A DNA stretch of 64,000 nucleotides from Paraspadella gotoi (GCA_051294375.1 CM119264.1:18045729-18109728), one strand, 5' to 3'; positions 37,701-49,738 are shown, numbered from the stretch's first letter. Program-made: numbers and translations. The notes: generated from the letters alone by a model not told the origin.

Positions 37701-39690
37701 CGACCGAACCGATCACAGCTAACATTTCTCCCTTTTTTACGTTGACATTTATGTTTTTGAGCAAAGGAGTTTCATCTGGATGCCAAGAGAAACTAGCTTC
37801 TTCAATGCTCACTGCTTTGCCGTTCACGGCGGTAAGATCTCTGGATTTATCATCAATGTCATCGCTGCCCAAAAATTTGTTTATTCGTTGACTCGAGACG
37901 TACATAAGAACGCTTTTGTAAATTGCATCGGGCAAACGCCATAATATTGCGTGCAATAAGTTGAACAAATCAAGAGAGACAAAAGCTATTTCTGCCGTCA
38001 AAACATTAGAGTAGGACGATAAAGTAAATGTCACAAAGGCGATGACATTAACAAGAATTGGCGCGGTTCTGTAGTTGAAATCCAATAGGGCCTTCCAGTA
38101 AAGTTCCTTCTTTAACACTGCCAGTTCCCGCCATCGAATCTCCATAACTTTGCCCATCAACATCTCTTCCCAAGCGTAAAACTTGACCCCTTTAATACCG
38201 TTTAGGATTTCGTTGACAAACTTGACCCTGTCATCCTTTAATGTCATGTTTTGCTTTCTAAGCTTCATAATTATCTTCCCAATATAATATGACAGCGGAA
38301 GGCAGACGAGGAAGACCGAATATCCGGCAAAGATTGCCGTTCCCAGTTGAATGTAGAGAAGCCACGTGATGGCAAGCAACTCTAGGGGATAGATGAGACC
38401 AGCGATGAACCTTTCCATTCCCAGAAAAAATCTCTGCGAATCCACGCTCATCAAGTTGACGATCTCGCCGGTTGTGAATCTTTGACGCACAGCAGACGAA
38501 ACGCGAAGACTCTTACGGAACACTAGTATCATGAGCGTGTTCTGAATTTTCAAGGCCAAAAAGTTCATGTAGAACCAAAAGTTCCAGTGGAGAAAGCCTC
38601 CAAGGATGGAAACGACAAACAAAAGGCATACGTAGAAAAATCCCTTCCACACGTATTCGTCGGGATGTTGCGCAGTAGCTGCTCGGCTTCTGTCCAAGAC
38701 GTGACTGATCAACCAACCAAGGCAGATCGGCTTAAAAAGACGAAGAGGCCTCAATGCGAGTCGCAGGACGAAAAGCGCCACCAATCGCGTTTTGTAACTT
38801 CCCATCAGAGTTCCAACAGAGGGATGAAGATTCGGTTCCTTTCGGCTTTTCGCGTAATCTTTGTACCGACGCAAAAGCGTCGCAGTCTGGTAATCTATTG
38901 GCACTGGATCCAAATCTTTTATTACAAAAGTCTTCCGTATTCCTTTCCACAGCGTGGGCACCACCCACAGAAAGGACCACCGGGAAAAGGCGCAGGCTCT
39001 CTCGTATCGTCCTCCGCGTCGCCACAAACTCGTCGAGCATTCCGAGAGGATGAGTAAGAGAGAAATAAGCGCAGCCGTATAAGCGATCGCTGCGAGCGCA
39101 TCGTCAACGCTTGAACCTCCGAGCTCCCGTCGCGCGTAATGCTGTAGCGGGAGCAGCTGGCAGCAAAACGTTAAGCTCCAATAGACGAGGGAAACGGCGC
39201 CGGTTTCGAAAGAGTCGTCACGACGCCGGCCGTAAATGAGCGACGTCGCCGCGACAGAGGAAATCAGCGCCGCCGACGGATTGACAAAAACCCCAACGGA
39301 ATAAAAAAATGGCGGGAAAATTTGACGGGAAAACGCGAGGGCGAGGTTGATGCGCACAGCGAGTTTCAGGACGAGATTGCTGAGGAAGATTAAACAGAGA
39401 CAGAGTTGCACAGTGGTCAGGATATTTTTAAATTTCAATCGTTTGACGTCGTCGTCGTTTTTGTCGTTGGCTTCATCTTCGAATGTCTTCCATCTGCAAT
39501 GAACCAGTCTCGGTCGATAAATGATGAGAGCGACGGCGATGAAAACCAATGGAACCAAAGATGGAACCATATCAATGAAGCAAAGAGTCAAATCAGGTCG
39601 GTCTGTCTTCCATGAGACTTCGGTGTCCCAGAAAGGATTGTCGTTGCAATAATCGCCGAAGTAGAATTTGGTTGTCGAGTTAGAAGTCAT
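34792..39690 (-). CDS. ABCC/MRP1-type ABC transporter (join 39690-35665, 35184-34792)
   Basis: Predicted 1,472-residue ABC transporter of subfamily C, expected to pump organic anions or glutathione conjugates across the plasma membrane using ATP. Seen in order: an MRP1-like TMD0 with five hydrophobic segments (about 41-58, 90-112, 125-152, 164-182, 197-216); a first transmembrane domain (about 300-590); NBD1 with Walker A GSVGSGKS (about 661), LSGGQ (about 751) and LYLLDDP, whose Asp in place of the catalytic Glu is usual for ABCC NBD1; an Asn/Lys-rich linker; a second transmembrane domain (about 940-1,200); NBD2 with Walker A GRTGAGKS (about 1,268), signature LSHGQ instead of the common LSVGQ, Walker B ILLMDES with Glu, and H-loop AHR. 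It ends in KDAEG, as MRPs typically do. The intron (GT-AG, phase 0) joins ERIWK to VLKSVQ without loss. I chose Met at 39,690 because family similarity starts there. An in-frame Met 63 codons upstream only adds a Ser-Leu repeat from (CT)n. One intron in such a gene is unusual for an animal. ABCC1, ABCC2 and ABCC3 cannot be told apart here. Confidence 0.93.
35185..35664 (-). other. Intron of the ABC transporter gene (480 bp)
   Basis: On the minus strand the donor is TGGAAG|GTAAGG (cut after 35,665) and the acceptor is AAAATAAG|GTCTTG (exon resumes at 35,184). Phase 0. The interior is AT-rich. Removing it restores an NBD2 that aligns without a gap to the MRP pattern, which is the main support for the boundaries. 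Confidence 0.88.
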
Positions 39691-39759
39691 GATTGGGAGG
39701 TTTGCTGTGCGGGGAAAATGAGAAGCGGGAGAGTGAGAAAGAGAGAGAGTATTTAAGAT

Positions 39760-39763
<4 letters not shown>

Positions 39764-39831
<68 letters not shown>

Positions 39832-40180
39832 ACAGAGATAGGGAAGAGAGATAAAGAGGGAAAAGAGAAAGAGATTCATAGAGAGTTCCTAATTCTTGCA
39901 AGTACAATTAAAATTAAATTAAAAGAATTGGCGAAAAGAGAGAGAGAGAGAGAGATAGAGAGAGTGAGAGAGAGAAAGAGATAGAGTGAGAGAGAAAGAG
40001 AGAAAGAGAGAGAATGAGAGACAGAGAGAGGATAAATACATAAGTTAGAAAAAAAAAGGGAAAGGCCATTTCAAATTCCAGTTTAATATCAATTTTAATA
40101 TTTTTAGAAAGACACAGAAACTGGAATGATTTGACTCGATTTTTGAATATTCCGGTTTTTCTTTTCATTGGATTTTCGTC

Positions 40181-40213
<33 letters not shown>
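39764..40213. repeat. Three (GA)n arrays upstream of the ABC gene
   Basis: GA arrays at 39,764-39,828, 39,937-40,031 (with AAAG and TG interruptions) and 40,182-40,213. The first starts only about 75 bp before the chosen start codon and is likely in the 5' UTR or core promoter. GAGA-type tracts can act as promoter elements in animals, but with so many in the window the position may be chance. Confidence 0.9.
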
Positions 40214-40215
<2 letters not shown>

Positions 40216-40339
40216 CTTTTAACCGATATAAGAAAACACTCTAAGTAGAATTTTACTTTACCTTGATTGTAAAAAGGGCTATCTTTTACCAGGCCGCCCC
40301 ATTTCTGTTCTTTTATTCCTCAAATTTTTTTAAAGTTGA

Positions 40340-40560
40340 ATATTTAATCTAAATTTATTTTTAAACTTATAACTCAATCCTAAACCTTAATCACCTAACC
40401 ATAATCTAATCCAAAACCCTAATGCTAAACCCTTTATCTATAATTTTTAACCTTATCCCCTAACCTTATACCCAATCCTCAACCCTAATCACTAACCTAA
40501 TCCCTAATCTAAATGCAAACATTAACTTAATCTTTAACTAAAAAAAAAATCTTAAAAGTA
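40340..40560. repeat. Degenerate CCCTAA-like tract
   Basis: Many CCTAA/CCCTAA-like words (AACCCTAATGCTAAACCC, CCCTAACCTTATACCC, ACCCTAATCACTAACC) on the plus strand in AT-rich DNA. It resembles the left arm at 34.1-34.3 kb but has no matching TTAGGG arm. Together they bracket the ABC gene. Confidence 0.6.
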
Positions 40561-40598
40561 TAGTGATCTCGCCAGTTTTTACTATCAAAGAAAATTAC

Positions 40599-40684
40599 AT
40601 AATCTAATTTGCATATTGCAGTAAATCATAATTAAATGGAAATTCAAACAAAAAATATTTGAATCGATATGAAACAAAGAAAAT
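40599..40684 (+). mobile_element. Dispersed repeat family D, copy 1
   Basis: About 85 bp (core TAATTTGCATATTGCAGTAA, then AATTCAAACAAAAAATA) repeated at 43,396-43,481 in the same orientation. Non-coding, unknown class. Confidence 0.6.
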
Positions 40685-40750
40685 GGACACAAATTTCAAC
40701 TTCCTCACTGCCTCACTAATGAAACTCGATAACTAGATAGTTAAAAGTCG

Positions 40751-41189
40751 AAAAAATGGTGCAAGTTAAAAAAATTATGTAAGTTAAAAAAATTATGCAA
40801 GTATAAAAATTATGCAAGTTGAAAAAATTATGCAAGTCAAAAAAATTATGCAAGTTGAAAAAATTATGCAAGTTGAAAAAATTATGCAAGTTAAAAAAAT
40901 TATGCAAGTTGAAAAAATTATACAAGTTGAAAAAATTATGCAAGTTAAAAAATAATGCAAGTTGCAAAAAATTATGCAAATTGAAAAAAATATGCAAGTT
41001 GAAAAAATTATGCAAGTTGAAAAAATTATGCAAGTTAAGAAATTATGCAAGTTAAAAAATTATGCAGTTAAAAATTATGCAAGTTAAAAAATTATGCAAG
41101 TTAAAAAATAATGCAAGTTAAAAAATTATGCAAGTTAAAAATTATGCAAGTTGAAAAAATTATGCAAGTTAAAAAAAGTATGCAAGTTG
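40751..41189. repeat. 18-bp minisatellite ATTATGCAAGTTGAAAAA
   Basis: About 24 copies of an 18-bp unit ATTATGCAAGTTGAAAAA, with variants TTAAAAA for TTGAAAAA and several one-base losses that shorten later units. The unit length is a multiple of three, so both strands show false Lys/Cys/Leu or Cys/Ile/Phe repeat frames. Confidence 0.95.
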
Positions 41190-41324
41190 GCAAGATAAAA
41201 AGTGTGATGCCGACGAAACAACGACGACGACGACGACGACGAGTCACAAATCAGAATCAGAAGCAACAGCGACGAGAAAAAAGAGAGAGAGAGAGCAACA
41301 TATAATTAAAAGAGAGAGAGAGAG

Positions 41325-41402
41325 CTGAACTCGTCCGGGAGCCTCGGAGGTAGCGCGAGCTCCTCCCAATCCAAAGGACTCGGGTTCGTGCCCTGCTCAT
41401 TC
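41325..41402 (+). mobile_element. tRNA-derived SINE-like unit
   Basis: GGAGGTAGCGCGAGCTCC is an A-box-like region, CTCCCAATCC resembles an anticodon arm, and GGGTTCGTGCCC is a B-box, at near-tRNA spacing. An A-run follows directly (41,403 on). (GA)n arrays flank it on both sides. The acceptor stem does not close well, so this is a SINE or tRNA pseudogene and not a working tRNA gene. Confidence 0.6.
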
Positions 41403-41442
41403 AAAAAAAAACTTAATTAAATTGTTTTTTGTAAAAAAAAAA

Positions 41443-41457
41443 GGAGATAGAGAGAGA

Positions 41458-41489
<32 letters not shown>

Positions 41490-41507
41490 AAAAGAGGGAG
41501 AGAGAGT

Positions 41508-41541
<34 letters not shown>
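41443..41541. repeat. (GA)n array
   Basis: About 100 bp of GA dinucleotides with GACAG, AAAA and GTGAG interruptions. Confidence 0.95.
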
Positions 41542-41546
<5 letters not shown>

Positions 41547-41728
41547 CCCACCAACGAGACGTATTATTAAGTCACTCTCGTTTATATCGGTTATCCGTTG
41601 CCTCGCAACGGCGTCGTGAAATTGGGTCATGTTGATTTTTTTTATACATGTAACGCGTTATTAGGTCATGTTCCTCGACATTGTTTACTCGCAACGACCA
41701 CGAAATCTAGGTCAAGTAAGTTATTGTA

Positions 41729-41938
41729 TTTTGGGATTTTGTATTGAGATAAAATAATAAATGGCGATAATAAAAGTTTTTAGAAGGAAAAAAAATAATC
41801 AGAATTTTTAAAAAAACGAACGATCACGCAAAAGATCATACAGAGAGAGACAGACACACAGAGAGAGACAGAGAGAGACAAAGAGAGAGACACACACCGA
41901 GAGACAGAAAGAGAGACAGAGAGAGAGACAGAGTGAGA
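41729..41938 (+). mobile_element. Dispersed repeat family C, copy 1, with (GA)n/(GACA)n tail
   Basis: TTTTGGGATTTTGTATT, ATGGCGATAATA, AACGAACGATCACGCAA and AGATCATACAGAG run into a (GA)n array with many CACA and GACA interruptions. The same order with the same array start occurs at 43,161-43,370. The (GA)n therefore seems to belong to the element or to have grown from its end. Confidence 0.65.
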
Positions 41939-43160
41939 CCGCAAACAAATATTTAGAACGTGATAGAAATAAAATTATAATCCCTATTAACAAAATATAT
42001 AGTTGACAATACTCAGTTAACGACTATGATATTTTTGATTTCCAAATATTTTTTTTACTTATCAAAAAAAATTTTATTTCCTCATTTTAATAAATTTTAA
42101 TCTTGAATGAAATTTTTGATTGTTCTTTTTTTAGGAAGAAACCAGACCGAGGTCAATTTTATATTTGCATATTTAATTAATTTACAAATAGTTAACAAAA
42201 CTCAAATAATTATTATTTAAAAAAAAGATAAAAATGATTTAATATATACACTAAAAATATTTATACATTTAATAATAGTACAAATTATCAGAATAACAAA
42301 AAAGTAATGTTTAATTTGACTATATTAGAGCCAAACCTCGTCAATGGGGTGGGTCAGAAGTTTGATTTGGGAACCTTTCCAAATAAAACTTCATACATTT
42401 CTGAGAAAACTTTCAATGGAGCAAAATTTTCTAAAATGGCAAGAAGCATTAGTAATTAATTTTTTAATATTTATTTATAGATAGGAAATGTAAAAAATTT
42501 TTTTTGAATTTTTTATTTTTAAAAGCAGAATCAAATAGCTTATGAAAAGTTATCTACACAAAGTATAATTCTTTTTCCAATATTTTGATGATAAGTGGGT
42601 TTAAATTGAGAAAAACCTTAAAAAATCATCATCATCATCATCATCCGATGATTTTAGCAGTTTTTACTAATTTTTAGTAATAAAACATCAAAATTTTAAA
42701 AAGTTGTAATTATATTTTTTGCTTAACAGAATCAATTAAAAAACTTAAAATATCCAAAAAAAAATTTTGACATTATATAGCAATATAATAATATTAATTA
42801 GCGAATTACTCATGGTTCGGAACATTTTTGCAAAAAAATATTTTAACACAATAATTAAAACCAATAATGGATTAGTTTAATGCTGTTCCCATTAAAATTT
42901 GAATTTGGTCGGCTACCGCTAACTATATCTCTCTTCTCGACTCCTATTTTAGATATAATTTGCTAAAAGTGGGCCGACCGGTCCAAAGTTACAGTAATAA
43001 ATAAAAACAAAAAAAAATTATTTTCTTAGAAAATAGATACATACATACATACAGGTATCGCCTACCTGTCACATTAGCTGATGCACATGTGACATTGCAT
43101 GTCATTTTAAGTTATTTTTCACTTTAACTAAAATGTAAACACGAAAATCTCGGATGTAAA
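41939..43160. other. Intergenic, AT-rich, no gene seen
   Basis: Strongly AT-rich. A short (ATC)n is at 42,625-42,645 and an (ATAC)n at 43,037-43,053. No open frame of interest. Confidence 0.65.
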
Positions 43161-43260
43161 TTTGGGATTTTGTATTAAAAAAATGGCGATAATAAGAGTT
43201 TTTAAAAGGAAAAATATAATCCGAATTTTTCAAAAAAACGAACGATCACGCAAGAGATCG

Positions 43261-43334
<74 letters not shown>

Positions 43335-43370
43335 GAAAGATAGATAGAGAGAGAGAGAGAGATATATATA
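43161..43370 (+). mobile_element. Dispersed repeat family C, copy 2, with (GA)n tail
   Basis: Second copy of the 41,729 element, about 100 bp, followed from 43,263 by a purer (GA)n of about 105 bp. Confidence 0.65.
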
Positions 43371-43395
43371 CTAATTTGGATATTATAATGAGTAC

Positions 43396-43481
43396 TATAA
43401 TCTAATTTGCATATTGCAGTAAATCATAATGAAGTTGAAATTCAAACAAAAAATACTTAAATCCAAATGTAATAAGAAAAT
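43396..43481 (+). mobile_element. Dispersed repeat family D, copy 2
   Basis: Matches 40,599-40,684 with a few substitutions. It lies just after the family C copy and its (GA)n. Confidence 0.6.
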
Positions 43482-43645
43482 ATCAAAGCTATTTCAAAAT
43501 AAGAAGCCATATCTAAATTTTTAACTTACTATGATTGCACACTTTCGTAAAACTTTATCATAATTCATAATAATTTTTATTTAAAAAAAAAGGTAAGTCA
43601 CAGCCAAACCTATAAAAGCGTAGTAGTTTTTATATAAAAACAGCG

Positions 43646-43691
43646 TGACGGACGACGACGACGACGACGTCGCCGTCGCCGTCGCCGTCGC
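43646..43691. repeat. (GAC)n switching to (GTCGCC)n
   Basis: GACGGACGACGACGACGACG passes directly into GTCGCC repeated about three times. The GACGTC at the switch is palindromic, so the two halves can partly pair. Confidence 0.85.
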
Positions 43692-44044
43692 AAAGAAGCA
43701 ATCCTAAATCATTTGATAATCATTTAATAATTTGATTCAAAATTTAAGATGAAATGGGAAGTTCTGGGAAAATAAGGCGAAAAAGGCTACTTAACTTTAT
43801 TTTTTTTTAATTATCGCCTTTAAGTTTTGAGTCACCATAATTGTTTTCTTTTTTTGGGCGTCATTCGAGGGGAAAGAAAAAAAAGATAATAAAATAAAAC
43901 CTGATTTCATTGGGAGTTGAGCTTTTTTCTTTTTTTTTTTTAATAATTTTTTTTTTTAACTAAGAGCGTGAATTGCTTTAAAAAATATATCAAGGAAAAT
44001 TAAAGAAATAAAACAAAATCCTTTAAGCGGCCACCGGTATAGGA

Positions 44045-44115
44045 CCTCGGACCTAAACCCTAACCAAAATTCAGAATCTTAAATCGTAAACTAATCTTTA
44101 ACTCGAGGCTGAAAT
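44045..44115. repeat. Short CCCTAA-like tract
   Basis: CCTAAACCCTAACC and then diverged words. A third, shorter patch of the telomere-like sequence seen at 34.1 and 40.4 kb. Confidence 0.4.
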
Positions 44116-44312
44116 ACAGATAGGATGCTTTTAGAAAATATGGAAAAAATTTGGACTAAATTAAATTAAAACTGTTCAAGGTCACACTCCCTCTCTCTCT
44201 CTCTCTTTTTCTTTTCCAGCGGTGTATTCATTTTATAAATTTCATAAATCTAATAGATCGAGCAGAAAGAGAGAGAAAGAGAAAAACTTTAAAATTTGTT
44301 AAAAAAAATCAA

Positions 44313-44630
44313 GTAAATGTGACATATATTTTTTTCAATTTCAACCTATTTCCACTCGGACAATTCCATCGAAACTTTATATACGGCTCAATCACACACT
44401 TTCCTAACAACACACAAACTTTCATATCAGTCCAACTACCCAATAATGATTAATTAGAGCAAATATGAGTTAATACAAGTGAAAAGCTTCTGGTAAATGT
44501 GTCTTATATTTTTTTCATTTAAACTCATTTCCACTTGCACGATTCAATTAAAAATTTTGTTCAGCTTAATCACACACTTTCCTACCAACATACATAATTT
44601 AATCTTAATCAATCCATCCATTGCATAAGT
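44313..44630 (+). repeat. Diverged tandem pair, about 170 bp each
   Basis: GTAAATGTGACATATATTTT starts the first unit (44,313) and GTAAATGTGTCTTATATTTT the second (about 44,492). Both also contain CATTTCCACT/TATTTCCACT and AATCACACACTTTCCTA at matching places. Old divergence. Origin unknown. Confidence 0.65.
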
Positions 44631-44664
44631 TCACCCCGCGTATAAGCGTGACACCTTCAGTCTT

Positions 44665-44895
44665 GTCCCCGTGGCTCATTGTGTAAAGCCGTCAGCTCAT
44701 GACCCTAAGGTACCGGATTCAATCCCAACCCGGTATCAACCCGTAAGCCGGCTTGGCGCCCTGGCAAGTATGGTTCTTATCCCATGGCTGCTTCCTTATC
44801 CACACTTTCACCAGTCATTCGAGATTAATTCTAAGTGGGAACTGACATACGGACGGACGGACCGAAAGACATGCTTGATTTTTAGTAATTCGGTG
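44665..44895 (+). mobile_element. tRNA-derived SINE
   Basis: The head GTCCCCGTGGCTCATTGTG carries an A-box-like TGGCTCATTG. CTCATGACC resembles an anticodon loop with CAT (Met-like), and GGATTCAATCCC is a B-box. A non-tRNA body (GGCAAGTATGGTTCTTATCC) and a tail with GGACGGACGGACC follow. This head-body-repeat-tail plan is typical of SINEs. The short frame across it is not a gene. Confidence 0.72.
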
Positions 44896-45724
44896 TTCTA
44901 AGATGATTTAGGTGTATGACCGACCAAATTATGGGTGGCGACCGACAGACCGACAAAGTGGATTATAGAGTATCCGACTATAAAATAAAACTGCCTTTGA
45001 TATCGAACAAAACTTTTCGTTGTTAAATGTAGAAGCCGTCAATAGAGATCCGTGGAAAACGATTTCACCAAAAGAAAAGTGGAACAAAGACGACAACAAC
45101 GACAACTGCAAGGGGACTCACTAAGGCGGGTCATGAAAAAGCCCCGACGGAGAAAGAGACGAAAATAGAAGGAAATTCTTCGGCGTTTGTTTTGGTTGGC
45201 GAGAAAATCCATTCTCATGCAAAATCACTCTTTCCCTTTTTTCCCAGATTCTCTACTCCCTTTCTCCATCTCCCAGAGTCTGGCTTTCTTTGTGATTCTC
45301 ATCGTTTTCTTTTTATTCCTCCATTTGCCCATTTGACTTTTTTTCTTTTTTTCACCCAACCACTTTCTACTTATTGACTTTATTAAAGCGTTGACGTTAA
45401 TTTTTTTCGTCGTCAAGATTTTTATGCTTCATAATATGAACCAAAGTTTTTTTTCCCCTACATTTTATCCTATTGATGTTTAAAAGTCGAAGAACAATAG
45501 TTGTCACGAAACCCCGTAAATAATAATCGAGTTTTTTTTCAAATGGCGACTGTTACTCGAGAACTAATATTCCTTGTTCTCTGTCTCCCGCAACTCAATC
45601 ATTTCTCTTATCCCGCATCCAAGGTTTTCCCACCTGCTTCCTCATTCCTTCATATCCTTTTTCACTCTTCATTTTTCCTCGTCATCTTCTCTTCTTTGAT
45701 AAAAAAATATTCCTTGAAATTTCT

Positions 45725-45726
<2 letters not shown>
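44896..45726. other. Intergenic, no gene seen
   Basis: Mixed composition, pyrimidine-rich from 45,230 on. No recognisable coding sequence. Confidence 0.6.

Positions 45727-45811
<85 letters not shown>
45727..45811. repeat. (CT)n array, pure
   Basis: About 85 bp of uninterrupted CT dinucleotides. Confidence 0.97.
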
Positions 45812-47315
<1,504 letters not shown>

Positions 47316-48062
47316 TGGAGGGAAGAAAATCGTTTGGGTAATTTTTCTTTTCAAAACATCCCGATTTCAGTCGGCGAAGAGAAGAAGACGATGTGAGGAT
47401 AAAACCCGAGCGAATAACTGATCCATTTTTGGGTGGAATTCCGAGACGCGATTCATGACCCGGGGCCGGCGGGGGATGCGGCGCAGAGGGCGCGGCGGGC
47501 GTCCCGGCATTGAAGAAATCTCTGCGCTCAACGTTAATGAAAAAACGGGACATTCAACGAACGACATCCTGGATTTTTAATTTCTTGCGTCTCGAAAAAT
47601 CATGTTTCTTCTTTTTTATTCTTTTCGTATTTTTCAAGTTGTAGTTTAGGTTTCTTTTTAGAAACTGAAAGAGTACATTGACCAATGATCATTCACTAGG
47701 TCACTTCTCTCCATGATAATCAATTTCTCTCCTAATAAGACCGCCTTCAATTCCGTTCCAATTTCTTTTTCTCCAATGTTTCCTTTTCTCTTCTTTCTTT
47801 CTCCCTTTTTTCTTCACCGATCCTCACTTTCCATCGTTCCTTCCCCTCTATTTCTTCCGTTCTTCTCCTCCCCCTTCCTCTCCTTTCCTCCCTTTTCCTT
47901 CCTTTCTAGCGAAAGGGAAAACGTCATTTAGTCGCGGATCTTATTGTCGTCGTTTTTGTGGCGGCTTCTGTTTGTTGTTCCAAATTCGCTCCTGACTTTG
48001 ACTCCACTTTTGGCCGCGCAGCCCTCAACGGCTCTTTCGTCCCATTTCACCGTCGCTAGCAC

Positions 48063-48067
<5 letters not shown>
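47316..48067. other. Intergenic, no gene seen
   Basis: A GC-rich patch at 47,455-47,515 (CGGGGCCGGCGGGGGATGCG) lies in otherwise pyrimidine-rich DNA. Confidence 0.6.
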
Positions 48068-48150
<83 letters not shown>

Positions 48151-48183
48151 TTCTCTCTCTCTCTTTCTCATCTCTTCTCTCTC
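48068..48183. repeat. (CT)n array
   Basis: Pure CT to about 48,134, then interrupted by CC and TTT. Confidence 0.95.
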
Positions 48184-49185
48184 ACTTTTTTCTTTCTTTT
48201 TGGCTTTGTTTCATTATTTTTTTTTCCTTCCTGCTATTTCTTTTACGACTTTGGGTTTTCTGCTTCATTTTGTTTTTTAGTCTTATTTGTTTGTTTACAA
48301 GTTTACTTGTTTGTTTATTTTTTGTATTTGTCGTTTGTTTGTGCTCGCCCCTTTCTTTCCGGCTCTGCGTCGTTCCTTTTTTTCCCCCTCTTCCTTTCGT
48401 TTTCGTTCCTTTTCCTTCCTTATTTTCTCTTCCTTCTCTTTGAAAACCTCTCAAGTTGTCAGTTGACTCACGCCTCACCCCGCAGGCATTCATCTTCTTG
48501 ACAAAAAGCGATGCGGTCTGCCGGGTCCCTTCCCGCCACCCGCGCGCTGCCTCCATTCCTCTCGGTCCCGTGATCCCCTTTAACTCACCCGTGGTTGCCG
48601 AGTTCATTTGCGTTTGTTGGTGAGGAAGGGCGCTCCGCTCAAGTCACACGCTTTCCCGTTTTTAATTCACCCTTCCCTAGTTTATTAAAAAAAATGCTCT
48701 TTTTTAGACGTATATATTAAAAAATATATACATAAATTATATCAAATAATATTTAATATTAAATTATTTGAAGTTGTTAGAATCAATTGGTGATCCTACC
48801 GAAGCTTAGACTTTTATATTTAGGGATAAATTTAACTTTCTTTATTTTATTATTACTTCCTTACATACTTATTTTATTTGGAGACGGCCGAAAGCTTTGA
48901 GGCGAAATGACGGCGGAACGATCCAAGTCTCGCCAAGTCTCTTGCTCTTCCTCCTCCTCTTTCTCGTCCTCAACTTCCCATATATACTTTTTCTCCCTTT
49001 TTAATCTTTCTAACTTTTTCCTTTTTTTCATCACATGTATTATGTTGTGCAATTTTGCTACGGAAATCGCATCTGGCGAAACCGCGAGGCCGATTCGGAC
49101 CAAAATGCCAGGGAAAAAAGTTGTGACGAATTAAGTGACTCGGTTATATCTATATATATATAATTATATATATCTATACATAGAT
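48184..49185. other. Intergenic, no gene seen
   Basis: T-rich to 48,450. Small open frames on both strands at 48,860-49,135 overlap each other and carry no recognisable domain. An (AT)n-like patch is at 49,147-49,182. Confidence 0.55.
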
Positions 49186-49248
49186 CTGAGAGAGAGAGAG
49201 AGAGAGAGAGAATAGAGAGAAGAGAAGAGAGAGAGAGAGAGAAGAGAG

Positions 49249-49299
<51 letters not shown>

Positions 49300-49313
49300 A
49301 GAGAGAGAGAGAG
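49186..49313. repeat. (GA)n array
   Basis: About 125 bp of interrupted GA dinucleotides. Confidence 0.95.
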
Positions 49314-49735
49314 AAGCAATTTTGGTTATTTGGATTTTAATAAAACTGTCCACTGGACAGTGGCCACTAATATCTAAATTTTTAAAATGTTGATTGAAAT
49401 TTTTTTTCGAGAATTCTTATGAAATCTTTAAAAAAAATTTAAATCTCGTTGATAAAAATTATAATTTTACAAGCATCAAAATTGATAAAACACGTCTGTA
49501 ACAAATATATATATTTTATAAAAAACCTAATCACCAAAACTTCACTTATATAATACGCCTCAAAAAAGTTTAATATTTTTACCGCGAACGACTACTATAC
49601 TTTATTAAAAAAATCTTAATTTTTACTTCCCTTCCTCTTTTTTTATCTTTCATCTCTCCGCCTTCCTCGGATACTCTCAGGTAAGAAAATTAACAAAACA
49701 TTTGATACATTTTCTTTTCATCTCAATTCTATCTC

Positions 49736-49738
49736 TTG

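Noticed and set aside
39691-39879. Upstream Met adding 63 residues with a hydrophobic stretch to the ABC transporter
   Set aside because: The added part is Ser-Leu repeat from (CT)n. MRP similarity begins at the Met at 39,690.
40716-41055. Lys/Cys/Leu and Cys/Ile/Phe repeat frames resembling a Cys-rich repeat protein
   Set aside because: Direct translation of an 18-bp minisatellite; the register is lost wherever a unit has a one-base indel.
41325-41402. Working tRNA gene
   Set aside because: The acceptor stem does not pair and the 3' side runs into poly(A). It fits a SINE or pseudogene better.
48861-49103. Minus-strand 80-residue frame with a charged, coiled-coil-like middle
   Set aside because: The charged part comes from a TCCTCCTC-rich plus strand. 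A plus-strand frame overlaps it and neither matches a known family.
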